A DNA stretch of 64,000 bases from Streptomyces sp. NRRL F-2664 (GTDB lineage Bacteria; Actinomycetota; Actinomycetes; Streptomycetales; Streptomycetaceae), in the NCBI RefSeq assembly GCF_000719345.1, contig NZ_JOFX01000029.1:20730-84729 (forward strand), read 5' to 3'. Numbering within the stretch: the stretch's first letter is position 1; every line of letters starts with the position of its first letter. A program made the position numbers and the translations under genes. The notes beneath the pieces were generated by a model. That model was not told the origin of the DNA. It worked only from the letters and a program-made list of their open reading frames with translations, and made no database searches. Below are positions 51,963 to 60,593 of the stretch, one piece after another.

Positions 51963-53398
51963 TGACGGATTTCGAGGGATACACGCACGCACAGCTGCAC
52001 GCGATGATCGAGTCGCTCAATCCGGCGAAGGTTGCGGCGCTCGGTACGAAGCTTACTGAGGCAGCCAAGACGATCAAGGACATCGGGACCAAGCTCAAGG
52101 ACCACAAGGTCAAAGGCTGGGAAGGCGAAGGTGCTACTGCCTTCCAGGACTGGGTGAGCCGCGCGGGCAGCGCCACACTGCTGCTGGCCGACTACAGCAC
52201 CGCGGGCGGCAAGTACATGGCCGAAGCCGCGCAGGTCATGCGCGAGGTCAAGCCGTCCAAGGACGGCGCGGGAAACTTCCCGCCGTACGACGCAGCTGCG
52301 GATGCGAAGCTCAGGGAAGACCTGGCGACGTCGCGCGAGTACAGGAACGATCCGGACGCGGTGCAACTCGGACAGGAGGCCTGGTCGAAGCTGAGCGCAG
52401 ATCATGCGCGTGCGGTGGACGCCATGAACAAACTGGCCGGAGCCTACGACCAGTCCGCCCTGCAGATGGGCAAGGCGGAGATTCCGACGTTCCCGCCGCC
52501 GCCACATGTGTTGGTGCCGGAGGGCTTCGCTGGCGATACAGACGTCGCTCGCTCGGGCAGTAGTTCTGGGCAAGGAGGCCCCGCAGGCTCCTCGGCGGCG
52601 TTTGGTGGCGCTGGCTCGGCATACGAGTCGGGCTCGGTATCTGGGCCCCAGCCGAGGCCGGACGCCATCGACCCGTCGACCTCCGTCCCGTCGACGCCGG
52701 ATCGGGAGGTGGATGTAGACCTCGACAGCGTCGGCACGCTTCCGCCCCCGACCGCGCCACCCGTAACGACCACGCCCGGCCTCCCGCCGACCACCGGTCC
52801 TGTCACGCCCACGCCCGGCCCCTTCGTGCCACCCATGGCCGTGCCGCCGGTAGGTGGCCTGAAGGGGCCCGGTCCCTTCGGGACACCGCCCGGTCTCGGC
52901 CCGTACCCGGGCACGAGTGGTCCCGGCATTCCGGGTGCCAAGGTCACGCCGGGGCTGCCCCCGCGTGACGCCGGTATCACGGGCGGACGTCCCGTGACGT
53001 CAACCGGTCCGACCTCCGGCATCCCGCGCGGCACGGTCATCGGCGAAGGCACCCAGGCGGGCCGCCCGATGGGTGGCGGCATGGGTTACGGCGCCGGCGG
53101 CCCCTACGGCGGGGCCCAGGGAGGCATCCCGGCCGGTCGCCGCTTGGCCTCGGAGCCGGGCGGGGTCGTCGGTGGGCGTCAGGCCGGCACGGTCGGCCGA
53201 CCCATTGCAGCAGGCCAGCCGTTCACCCAGGGTGGCTCGGGACTCGTGCGCAACGGTGCCGTGCCCATGGGCCACGCGGGCGCGCAGCCTCCGGGCGGGC
53301 GTCGGGACAACCAGGGGAGCGAACGTCCCGACTACCTGACCGAGGACGAAGAGACCTGGCAGGGCAACCGTCGTGTCGCCCCGCCCGTGATCGACTGA
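51962..53398 (+). CDS. WXG100-like protein with Pro/Gly-rich C-terminal extension (PPE-like layout)
   Basis: A 478-aa protein. Residues 1-180 form a helical domain with W53-E-G55, the WXG turn that marks type VII secretion substrates, in VKGWEGEGATAFQDW. From about 190 onward it is a long, probably disordered Pro/Gly/Thr-rich tail. The layout resembles mycobacterial PPE proteins, a helical hairpin plus variable tail, without their PPE signature. It has no signal peptide, so export by a type VII-like machine is the natural idea. It lies between the coiled-coil gene (overlap) and the mycosin gene. Confidence 0.82.
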   Translation: MTDFEGYTHAQLHAMIESLNPAKVAALGTKLTEAAKTIKDIGTKLKDHKVKGWEGEGATAFQDWVSRAGSATLLLADYSTAGGKYMAEAAQVMREVKPSKDGAGNFPPYDAAADAKLREDLATSREYRNDPDAVQLGQEAWSKLSADHARAVDAMNKLAGAYDQSALQMGKAEIPTFPPPPHVLVPEGFAGDTDVARSGSSSGQGGPAGSSAAFGGAGSAYESGSVSGPQPRPDAIDPSTSVPSTPDREVDVDLDSVGTLPPPTAPPVTTTPGLPPTTGPVTPTPGPFVPPMAVPPVGGLKGPGPFGTPPGLGPYPGTSGPGIPGAKVTPGLPPRDAGITGGRPVTSTGPTSGIPRGTVIGEGTQAGRPMGGGMGYGAGGPYGGAQGGIPAGRRLASEPGGVVGGRQAGTVGRPIAAGQPFTQGGSGLVRNGAVPMGHAGAQPPGGRRDNQGSERPDYLTEDEETWQGNRRVAPPVID

Positions 53399-53419
53399 GC
53401 AGAACGGACGTTGTACGGG

Positions 53420-54583
53420 ATGCACATGCGCAAGGCGACCGCGGCCCTGGTGGGCCTCCTGCTGGCCGGGGTCGCCGCGACCCCGGCCCATGCGGAGACC
53501 ATCCGATCGCAGCAGTGGCATCTCGACGCCATGAAGGCCGACGAGATCTGGAAGATCAGCACTGGCAAGGGCGTCACCGTTGCGGTGATCGATTCTGGCA
53601 TCGATCGCATCCCGGAACTTGAGGGACAGGTCTTGCCTGGCAAAGACTTCGAACCGGACAGCGTTGAGGGCGATGAGCGGACCGACGTGAGCAGTCACGG
53701 CACCACAATGGCTGCAGTGATTGCGGGTAGCGGCAAGCACCCGAGCGGTGATGGTTCCTTTGGGTTGGCACCTGGTGTCAAGATTCTTCCGATCCGTGTA
53801 CCTCACGAGACGAGTCGAGCGACCCCGTCCTGGGTCGCTGCCATCAGGTACGCAGCAGATTCGGACGCCAAGATCATCAATATGTCCTTGGGTGTAGACG
53901 GCACAGCCGCCGAAGACGAACCGCGCCGCGAAGCAGTGAAGTATGCACTCTCCAAAGGGAAGCTCATCTTCGCTGGCACGGGAAACTACGGTCAGAGCAC
54001 ACTGTTCTACCCCGCCGCGACTCCTGGAGTCGTCGGTGTCGGAGCGGTCGACGCAACTGGCAAACCGACTAAGGAATCGCAGTACGGTCCTCAAGTCGAC
54101 CTAGCTGCACCCGGGATCGACATCCTCACGGCTTGTGGGGGTAAGACGGGGCTGTGCAAGTCCTCCGGCACCAGCGATGCCTCCGCCCTCGCCTCCGCCT
54201 CCGCGGCACTGCTCTGGTCCGCGCACCCCGAGTGGACCAACAACCAGGTCCTGCGGGTCCTGCTGAACAACGCGGGGAAGCCCGTCGACGGTTCCCAGCG
54301 CAATGACTACGTCGGATACGGCATCGTCCGGCCCCGGGTCGCGCTGCAGACCCCCGGGGACCCCGGGCCGGCCGACGTCTATCCGTTGCCCGACCTGGCC
54401 GCCGCGGCCGGTGCCGGCAAGGCCTCCGCGTCGCCCAGCGGCGCGGCCACCGCACCCGCACCCGCCCCCCGGGCCGAGGAGAAGAAGAGCAGCGGCTCCC
54501 TGCTCTGGGTCGGGCTCGGGCTCGGGGCGTGCGTGCTCATCGGCGGGGCCGTGACCGCGGTCGTCGTACGGCGCAACCGCTGA
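53420..54583 (+). CDS. Type VII secretion-associated subtilisin-like protease (mycosin, MycP)
   Basis: Membrane-anchored S8 serine protease of 387 aa. Signal peptide ATAALVGLLLAGVAATPAHA, then the catalytic Asp in VAVIDSGIDRIPEL, His in DVSSHGTTMAAVI, and Ser in SSGTSDASALASA. After a Pro/Ala linker the C-terminus has a transmembrane helix (LLWVGLGLGACVLIGGAVTA) and a short basic tail, exactly as in mycosins, which are required for stability of ESX secretion machines. The middle (about 53700-54130) is clearly GC-poorer than the ends. ATG 53420 is the best start; ATG 53426 and TTG 53411 are alternatives. Confidence 0.93.
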   Translation: MHMRKATAALVGLLLAGVAATPAHAETIRSQQWHLDAMKADEIWKISTGKGVTVAVIDSGIDRIPELEGQVLPGKDFEPDSVEGDERTDVSSHGTTMAAVIAGSGKHPSGDGSFGLAPGVKILPIRVPHETSRATPSWVAAIRYAADSDAKIINMSLGVDGTAAEDEPRREAVKYALSKGKLIFAGTGNYGQSTLFYPAATPGVVGVGAVDATGKPTKESQYGPQVDLAAPGIDILTACGGKTGLCKSSGTSDASALASASAALLWSAHPEWTNNQVLRVLLNNAGKPVDGSQRNDYVGYGIVRPRVALQTPGDPGPADVYPLPDLAAAAGAGKASASPSGAATAPAPAPRAEEKKSSGSLLWVGLGLGACVLIGGAVTAVVVRRNR

Positions 54584-54633
54584 TCCGATCCGACCTGTTC
54601 CCGTCCGTCCCGACCGACCCGGAGGTCCACGCG

Positions 54634-55059
54634 ATGTCGTTCGAGGAAGAGTGGTCGGCGGCTCGCGCCACGGCCTCCTCCCAGGTCGCCATGCGGCTCA
54701 ACCAGGCTCCCGCCGACCCCGGGGGCGGAACCGGCGGCGCCGATCTCGCGCTCGACCAGGACCAGATCGGCGCCGTCGGCTCCGAGGCGTACAAGCTGCA
54801 CACCCGCCTGCAGACCGACGGCAAGCACGCCGCCACCGCGACCACCGAGGCCGCCGGGGCCCTGACCCGGGAGGGCTTCGCGAGCGGGGCCGCCCTGCTG
54901 AAGGCCAACAGCGTCTGGGAGAGCCAGGTGAAGACCCTCGTCGCCGCCTGCGCGAACATCTCCAACGGCCTGAACTACTCGCTCTCCTCCCACGCCAAGG
55001 ACGAGCAGCAGCTGCACGCCGACTTCACGGCGTCCGCGATCGACAAGTACCTGACGTAG
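54634..55059 (+). CDS. Small WXG-like helical protein in type VII-like cluster
   Basis: A 141-aa protein of two helical stretches around a Gly/Pro-rich turn (ADPGGGTGGADLALDQDQ). The second half (LLKANSVWESQVKTLVAACA, then HAKDEQQLHADF) has the spacing of an Esx-type four-helix partner, but the strict W-x-G is not present. It has no signal peptide. ATG 54634 has GGAGG 8 nt upstream. It is followed 13 nt later by the large effector-like gene, the usual place for a secretion chaperone or co-substrate. Confidence 0.8.
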   Translation: MSFEEEWSAARATASSQVAMRLNQAPADPGGGTGGADLALDQDQIGAVGSEAYKLHTRLQTDGKHAATATTEAAGALTREGFASGAALLKANSVWESQVKTLVAACANISNGLNYSLSSHAKDEQQLHADFTASAIDKYLT

Positions 55060-55072
55060 GCGAGGCGCCCGC

Positions 55073-57358
55073 ATGCTGACGTACGAGAACGTGATGAACG
55101 CGCCCCTGGACAAGCTCCACACCGCGGTCACCGACTGGACGGCCATGGCCGGCAAGCTGGACGAGATGGCCGAGGCCGCCCGCAACGGCATGAAGGCGAA
55201 GTCCGACAAGGCCGAGTGGAGCGGGGTCACCGCCGGGGTGGCGCGCGGGTTCGTCGACAAGACGGCGAAGGAGTTCGAGGACGCGGCCAAGGCGGCCAAG
55301 GGGATGCACCAGGTCCTCGCCGACGCGCACGCCACCTTCAAGGCTGCCCAGGACGAACTGAAGCGGCTCGCCGCGGAGGCCCCGGCAGCCGGATTCCGGA
55401 TCGACGCCACCGGGCGGGTGACCGCCATTCCCCTGCCCACCGAGGCCGACCGCAACGCGGCCCGCCACGACCCCGACTACCAGCAGACTCTCAACGCGAA
55501 CCGCAACGCCTGGCAGTCCCGCGTCGATCGGGCCGTCGAGAACGCCCAGGACGCCGACGACTCCCTGGTCCGCGTCCTCCGGGCGAACGCGGCGAACGAG
55601 CACGACTTCACCGGACCGAAGTTCACCACCCTCGACGCCGAACAGGCCTCCCGCGCCGCCGACCTGATGAAGAAGGTCACGGGCCCGGGCGGCACGGCCC
55701 GCAACGTCGAGGCGCTGCGCGAGCTGGAGGAGCTGCTCGACGACAACCGCGAGGAGCCCGAGTTCGCGACGGGCCTGTTCCGGACCATCGGTGCCGAGGG
55801 CACCCTGCAGATGTACTCCGCCATGTCCCTGGACGCGACCAGCCTGGGCGCCGCCGGCAAGGACCGGGCGCTGATGGTTTCGAACATTCAGAGCGACATG
55901 GGCGCGATGCTCGGCCTGGCCACGCACAAGGACGTCCCCGGCCACCTCGACGCGGCCTGGACGACCCAGCTGATGAAGGCCGGCCGCAAGGAGATGGACG
56001 TCCTCGGCGGTGTCCGGCAGATCTACGGCTACCAGGCGCTCGGCGCGCTGCTGCGCGAGGGGAAGTACGACACCGAGTTCCTGACGTCGGTCGGCCGGGA
56101 CATGATCGCCATGGACCGCAAGGACCCGCAGGCATGGGAGTTCCACACCCCGTACGGGCTGGAGTCGGTCCTCAACCAGGACCCGGACGGCGGCCGCGGC
56201 TTCTACCCGTTGACCGGCCTCATGCAGGCACTGGGCAACAACCCGGATGCGGCGACGGCCTTCTTCAACGAACCGGTCCGCGAGGACAGCAACAAGGACG
56301 GCATCGTCACCAAGGACGACAAGCCGGTCGCCGGCCAGCACGGCAAGGACCGGGGCATGGTCGACTACATGCTCGACAAGAAGCCGTACATGGACGGCTT
56401 CGACATCACCCGCACCGGCGATCTCCGCCCCGCCCAACACGCCCTGGGCGACGCCCTGATGGCAGCCGTTTCCCACCGCAGCCCCGGCGACGAGGACGGG
56501 CCGCCGGTCCCGCACACCCGGGAGATGGCGGCGGTCATGGAACGGATCGTCGAGAAGATCGGCGACAAGCCGGAACTGGTCGATGCGAAGCCGGGCGACC
56601 CGGAAGGCCCCCTGCACGGCCTGTCCGGCCACTTCGGCCAGATGGCAGCCGAGTACATCGCCGACCTTCAAGCATCCGCCGAGAACGGTGGCGGTCAGAT
56701 CAAGGTGGCCGGCGAGATGGCCGAGTTCAACAAGTCGGACATGGCCCGCTTCCTGGGTGCTGTTGGCCAGGACCCGGATGCGTACGGGGCGATCACCAAC
56801 GCCAACCAGGCCTTCACCGGCGTCCTCGTCAGCGACCTCATCGTGCACCGCGGTGACAACGGACTCGTGGACGCTGCGATCGGCAATGCCGTCCATCCTG
56901 GCGGTGAGATCGCCGGAATGCTCACGGAGGCTAGGGCCCGGAACATGCATTCCGAAGCGACACACAAGGCGGAGGAGTACGTCAAGGGCGTTGAGGATAA
57001 CGCAAAGTGGATCAACCGCGGCATCACGGCAGCCGGCGGTAAGTACCTCGAACTGGTGCCTCTGGCCGGCGACATCGTCGAATGGGTGCAGGAGGACGTC
57101 ACCGAACACTTCGTCGACGAGGCCAAGAAGGACGGCCAGAAGCTGACGGGTGACATGGAGGGCGACGTGTCCAGGATGTACGCCGACGCACAGACGAGGG
57201 CGAGCGACGCCGCAAGGAGCGCCGTGGTCCACGCGGCTGCCGGAACGGGCATGTCGCGGACAGACATCGACGTACTGGCAGGAGCGGCCTCCCGAGAGAC
57301 CACCAACGGACATTCGGCCGGACGCGACCAAGTGGCATCCGCGGCAGGTACCTCGTGA
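55073..57358 (+). CDS. Large WXG-type type VII effector-like protein (DUF6571-like)
   Basis: A 761-aa protein. Its N-terminal 110 residues are a WXG-like helical hairpin (W49-S-G51 in KAEWSGVTAGVARGFV), the likely export signal. The central region (about 220-640) resembles a Streptomyces family I know as DUF6571, with the recurring type of block NNPDAATAFFNEPV and AMDRKDPQAWEFH. The last ~140 residues (from about nt 56940) are GC-poorer and carry a hydrophobic patch (YLELVPLAGDIVEW), as in swapped toxin tips. I see no known nuclease or other catalytic motif. Its stop overlaps the next frame (GTGA). Confidence 0.8.
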   Translation: MLTYENVMNAPLDKLHTAVTDWTAMAGKLDEMAEAARNGMKAKSDKAEWSGVTAGVARGFVDKTAKEFEDAAKAAKGMHQVLADAHATFKAAQDELKRLAAEAPAAGFRIDATGRVTAIPLPTEADRNAARHDPDYQQTLNANRNAWQSRVDRAVENAQDADDSLVRVLRANAANEHDFTGPKFTTLDAEQASRAADLMKKVTGPGGTARNVEALRELEELLDDNREEPEFATGLFRTIGAEGTLQMYSAMSLDATSLGAAGKDRALMVSNIQSDMGAMLGLATHKDVPGHLDAAWTTQLMKAGRKEMDVLGGVRQIYGYQALGALLREGKYDTEFLTSVGRDMIAMDRKDPQAWEFHTPYGLESVLNQDPDGGRGFYPLTGLMQALGNNPDAATAFFNEPVREDSNKDGIVTKDDKPVAGQHGKDRGMVDYMLDKKPYMDGFDITRTGDLRPAQHALGDALMAAVSHRSPGDEDGPPVPHTREMAAVMERIVEKIGDKPELVDAKPGDPEGPLHGLSGHFGQMAAEYIADLQASAENGGGQIKVAGEMAEFNKSDMARFLGAVGQDPDAYGAITNANQAFTGVLVSDLIVHRGDNGLVDAAIGNAVHPGGEIAGMLTEARARNMHSEATHKAEEYVKGVEDNAKWINRGITAAGGKYLELVPLAGDIVEWVQEDVTEHFVDEAKKDGQKLTGDMEGDVSRMYADAQTRASDAARSAVVHAAAGTGMSRTDIDVLAGAASRETTNGHSAGRDQVASAAGTS

Positions 57359-57402
57359 ACGGGGCAGCAACCCGGAACACCGGCACGGAGAAGGGGCAGG
57401 CC

Positions 57403-58029
57403 ATGGCTTGGAGGAGCACGCGGACAGGCGCAGTCCGACTCTGCGGGGTCCTGGCGGGTGCCATCCTGCTCGCCGGATGCGATGCGGACTCCGAGGCGAA
57501 AGACACCCCGTCGAAAGACCCCGTCGCGGCGACGCGTGAAGCCTGTCCCGGGCTGCTCGACGCAGCGGCGGGGGAGGCGTTGCAGCGCGTGCTTCAGTCC
57601 TCCTACCTGGTGCCGGACGACGACCAGCGCGTGGGTGCGACGGCCATGGCTCGGGCCGTGGAGGACATGCGGCCCGTACCTGTGTGCCTGGCGACTGGCC
57701 AGGTCGGATCGGGCAGCCGGGTCGGCGAGATCCGGTTGCGACCAGGACCGGAAGGAGAGAGGGGCCGAAGCGTCCGCGTCATGAGCAGGGACAACGCGCG
57801 CGCGATCGCTTTCGACTGCGAAAGTCCCCGGATGGGGGCGCCCGGAACCCTCAGGCTCACCGTCACCTTCGAGAACCAGTGGGAACAAGGGGCCTGGAAG
57901 GCCGAGCTGGGGAATGACTACCTGGTCATCGCGCACTCCGCCGCCCGCGCCCTGACGCGGGAACTGAGTTGCCGTGACGGCGGCGGGTTGCCCGAGCAGG
58001 CCGCGGCGCTGCCCGCCCCGACATCGTGA
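57403..58029 (+). CDS. Lipoprotein of unknown function (first of two)
   Basis: A 208-aa secreted lipoprotein. Signal with lipobox ILLAGCDADSEAKD puts the lipidated Cys near residue 26. The mature part has four Cys by my count and is beta-rich by composition; I do not recognise a family. Start ATG 57403 has GAGAAGGGG 6 nt upstream; GTG 57355 overlapping the previous stop is possible but lengthens the signal oddly. It could be an immunity-like or accessory protein of the preceding effector, an inference from position only. Confidence 0.8.
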   Translation: MAWRSTRTGAVRLCGVLAGAILLAGCDADSEAKDTPSKDPVAATREACPGLLDAAAGEALQRVLQSSYLVPDDDQRVGATAMARAVEDMRPVPVCLATGQVGSGSRVGEIRLRPGPEGERGRSVRVMSRDNARAIAFDCESPRMGAPGTLRLTVTFENQWEQGAWKAELGNDYLVIAHSAARALTRELSCRDGGGLPEQAAALPAPTS

Positions 58030-58574
58030 CCGCCCAGACCGGCAACCGCCTGGCGTCTGCCTCCCTTGCCTTGGCGGTTGGCCTGCTGGCCGGCTGCTCA
58101 GACGGGAAGCCGTCGGCCGCGCCGGGGTTGCCCTCCTCCACCTGCTTCGGTGTGTTCACTCCGGCCGAGCTCGCTCCGTTCATGGGCGCCGGTGACGAGG
58201 TGCGGGTCGACTCCCCGGGGGACCTCCGCCTGACCGCGGGCCGGGCCAAGCTCCTTTGCAACATCGAAGTCGACGGCAGGTCCCGCTTCACCGCTTCGGC
58301 GCAGCGCAGGCCTCAGGGGCAGGAGGTCAGCTGGGGTTCGGAGGTGGAGAAGCACCACCCCGAGGTGCTGCCCTACGCGGAAAACAGCCGGTTGTGGGAC
58401 AGCGGGGTCATGGTCGTCCTCGGGTGCCCGGGGCCTCCGGAAGCCTTCGACCTCATGCTCTTCATCGATGCCGTACCGGACGAGCTGAAGCAGGAGGAGC
58501 GGCGGCCTGCGTTCGCCGCTCTGATGAAGAAGTTCATGGAGTCGACGCGGCAGCAGGCGGGCTGCGGCCCGTAG
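58026..58574 (+). CDS. Lipoprotein of unknown function (second of two, DUF3558-like)
   Basis: A 182-aa secreted lipoprotein with lipobox AVGLLAGCSDGK. The mature part has Cys in STCFGVFTPAEL and CNIEVDGRS and ends in CGP. The Cys-x-x-(hydrophobic)-x-x-x-(E/D)-L pattern after the signal resembles DUF3558-type actinomycete lipoproteins. GTG 58026 overlaps the stop of the first lipoprotein (GTGA), so the two are coupled and end the cluster. A hairpin terminator follows at 58589. Confidence 0.82.
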   Translation: MTAQTGNRLASASLALAVGLLAGCSDGKPSAAPGLPSSTCFGVFTPAELAPFMGAGDEVRVDSPGDLRLTAGRAKLLCNIEVDGRSRFTASAQRRPQGQEVSWGSEVEKHHPEVLPYAENSRLWDSGVMVVLGCPGPPEAFDLMLFIDAVPDELKQEERRPAFAALMKKFMESTRQQAGCGP

Positions 58575-58588
58575 TACGGCTGAGGAGG

Positions 58589-58631
58589 CGAAGGCCGTCC
58601 GGGGCATGCGCCCGGCCTCGGGCGGCCTTCG
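58589..58631 (+). terminator. Terminator ending the type VII-like cluster
   Basis: A 12-bp stem CGAAGGCC... (58589-58600 with 58620-58631, one G-U) with an inner GGGC/GCCC hairpin, 15 nt after the last stop. Confidence 0.75.
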
Positions 58632-58791
58632 TGGTTGCGGCCGTACGGCGGCGAGCCCCCGCGGGGAGGGAGAGGGCCAGGGCTGCAGCGGAGTCGGCAT
58701 GTGGCGTTCGCAGACCTAGGTCCCCGGGACGAGGTCGGGATCCGTCGAACGGACAGGGTCGAAAGCGGGTCGTGCACCTTACGCTGGGGCG

Positions 58792-60285
58792 ATGAGCGCC
58801 CTCGAACCCCGCGTGCCGCAGAAGACCGCGCCCCTTCCCACCCCGCCGCGGGACAGCGGCGTCATGGGGCCCGCGTACCGGACGCTCAGCATCGGGATCA
58901 TCTCCGTCGTCTTCCTCATCGCCTTCGAGGCGACCGCCGTCGGCACCGCCATGCCCGTCGCCGCGCGGGAGTTGGACGGGATCGGGCTGTACGCCTTCGC
59001 GTTCTCCGCCTACTTCACCACCAGCCTTTTCGGCATGGTCCTGGCCGGCCAGTGGGCCGACCGGCAGGGTCCGCTCCGGCCGCTGACCGTCGGGATCGCC
59101 GCCTTCGCCGCCGGGCTCGTGGTGTCCGGGACGGCCGGTGCCATGTGGGTGTTCGTGTGTGGCCGGGCCGTGCAGGGCTTCGGCGGCGGGCTGGTCATCG
59201 TCGCCCTGTACGTCGTCGTCAGCCGCGCCTACGAGGAGCGGCTGCGGCCCGCGATCATGGCCGCCTTCGCCGCGAGCTGGGTCGTGCCCTCCATCGTCGG
59301 GCCGCTGGCCTCCGGTACGGTCACCGAGCACCTCGGCTGGCGGTGGGTGTTCCTCGGCATACCCGCCCTCGTCGTCGTCCCGCTCGTCGTCGCGCTGCCC
59401 GCCATCCGCCGGACCGCCTCGGGGCCCGTGGACGGTGAGCCCCGGGCCTTCGACCGGCGGCGCATCCGCCTGGCGCTCGGGATCTCCGTCGGTGCGGGCC
59501 TGCTCCAGTACGCCGCCCAGGACCTGCGGTGGCTGTCGCTCGTTCCCGGTGTCGCCGGCGCCGCCCTGCTGGTGCCGGCCGTGCTGGGGCTGCTGCCCAG
59601 GGGGACGTACCTGGCCCGGCGCGGCCTGCCGTCCGTGGTGCTGCTGCGCGGGGTGGCCGCCGGGGCGTTCATCGCGGCCGAGAGCTTCGTACCGCTGATG
59701 CTGGTCACCCAGCGGGGTCTGAGCCCGACCATGGCCGGCTTCTCCCTCGCCCTCGGCGGGGTCACCTGGGCCGGCGGTTCCTGGGTGCAGTCGCAGGGCC
59801 GCACGGCTCCGTACCGGGAACGGCTGATGGTCGTCGGCATGGTGCTGGTCGCGCTGGCCATCGCGGCCGCGCCGGCCGTGCTCGTCGAGTCCGTCCCCGT
59901 GTGGTCGCTGGCGTTCGCCTGGGCCGTGGGATGTCTGGGGATGGGCCTGGTGATCGGCTCCACGAGCGTGCTGCTGCTGAAGCTGTCCCCGCCGCAGGAG
60001 GTCGGTGCCAACTCCGCCGCCCTGCAGATCTCCGACGCGCTCGCCAACGTCGTGCTGCTCGCCGCCGGCGGCGCCGCCTTCGCCGCGCTCGGCGGCGGAG
60101 CGGTCGGTGCCGCGCACGCGGTGACCGCCGGCGGGGCGGGGGCCTCGCACCCTGCCGCGTTCGCGGTGGTGTTCCTGCCGATGGCGTGCGTGGCGCTGGT
60201 GGGCGCCTGGGTCGCAACCCGCCTGGAGCCCGCACCGACCCACCCCGCGCAGCCCCTGGCCGGGCCCCACTCCGCGGACGCCTGA
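58792..60285 (+). CDS. MFS multidrug-type exporter
   Basis: Proton-driven efflux permease of 497 aa with about 12-14 transmembrane segments. DHA2-like features: FEATAVGTAMPVAARELDG in helix 1, GQWADRQGPLRPL in loop 2-3, and RAVQGFGGGLVIVALYVVV in helix 4 with the R-x-x-Q-G-x-G-G-G motif C-like pattern of antiporters. ATG 58792 lies 6 nt after TACGCT (58780-58785), so probably leaderless. No regulator gene is adjacent. Substrate unknown. Confidence 0.9.
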   Translation: MSALEPRVPQKTAPLPTPPRDSGVMGPAYRTLSIGIISVVFLIAFEATAVGTAMPVAARELDGIGLYAFAFSAYFTTSLFGMVLAGQWADRQGPLRPLTVGIAAFAAGLVVSGTAGAMWVFVCGRAVQGFGGGLVIVALYVVVSRAYEERLRPAIMAAFAASWVVPSIVGPLASGTVTEHLGWRWVFLGIPALVVVPLVVALPAIRRTASGPVDGEPRAFDRRRIRLALGISVGAGLLQYAAQDLRWLSLVPGVAGAALLVPAVLGLLPRGTYLARRGLPSVVLLRGVAAGAFIAAESFVPLMLVTQRGLSPTMAGFSLALGGVTWAGGSWVQSQGRTAPYRERLMVVGMVLVALAIAAAPAVLVESVPVWSLAFAWAVGCLGMGLVIGSTSVLLLKLSPPQEVGANSAALQISDALANVVLLAAGGAAFAALGGGAVGAAHAVTAGGAGASHPAAFAVVFLPMACVALVGAWVATRLEPAPTHPAQPLAGPHSADA

Positions 60286-60392
60286 CCCCGAGCGCACGCC
60301 GACCCCTGCGGAGGCCCCGCCCCCGGCGGTGCCCCTGGCCGCGCACGGAATGGGGGTGTGGGGACGGGCCGCGGGTGGTTACGGTCGCGTTC

Positions 60393-60593
60393 ATGAACGA
60401 GATCACGATCGCGCTGTCCGGCGACGAATGGGCGGAGTTGGCCGATCTGGCCGATGCCACCGGGCGCCGGCCCGAGGACGTCGTGCGGGAGGCCGTACGG
60501 GCCCGCCTGCGGGCCGAGCGGGACGAGGTCGCCGCAGCAGCCGCGCGGCTCGCCGGCCGGCACGCCCCCCTCCTGCGCAGGCTCGGCCGATGA
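60393..60593 (+). CDS. Ribbon-helix-helix antitoxin-like protein
   Basis: A 66-aa protein beginning MNEITIALSGDEWAELADLA, a beta strand followed by helices typical of the ribbon-helix-helix (CopG/Arc) fold; the rest is a charged helix (PEDVVREAVRARLRAER) and a basic tail. Such proteins dimerise, bind the operon promoter and neutralise the partner toxin. Its stop overlaps the ATG of the Doc-like toxin (ATGA at 60590-60593), the classic antitoxin-first arrangement. Confidence 0.82.
   Translation: MNEITIALSGDEWAELADLADATGRRPEDVVREAVRARLRAERDEVAAAAARLAGRHAPLLRRLGR

Noticed and set aside
58098..60297. Long minus-strand frames opposite the lipoprotein and MFS genes
   Set aside because: His/Gln/Gly-rich shadow composition, no start signals, and strong plus-strand genes with family motifs.
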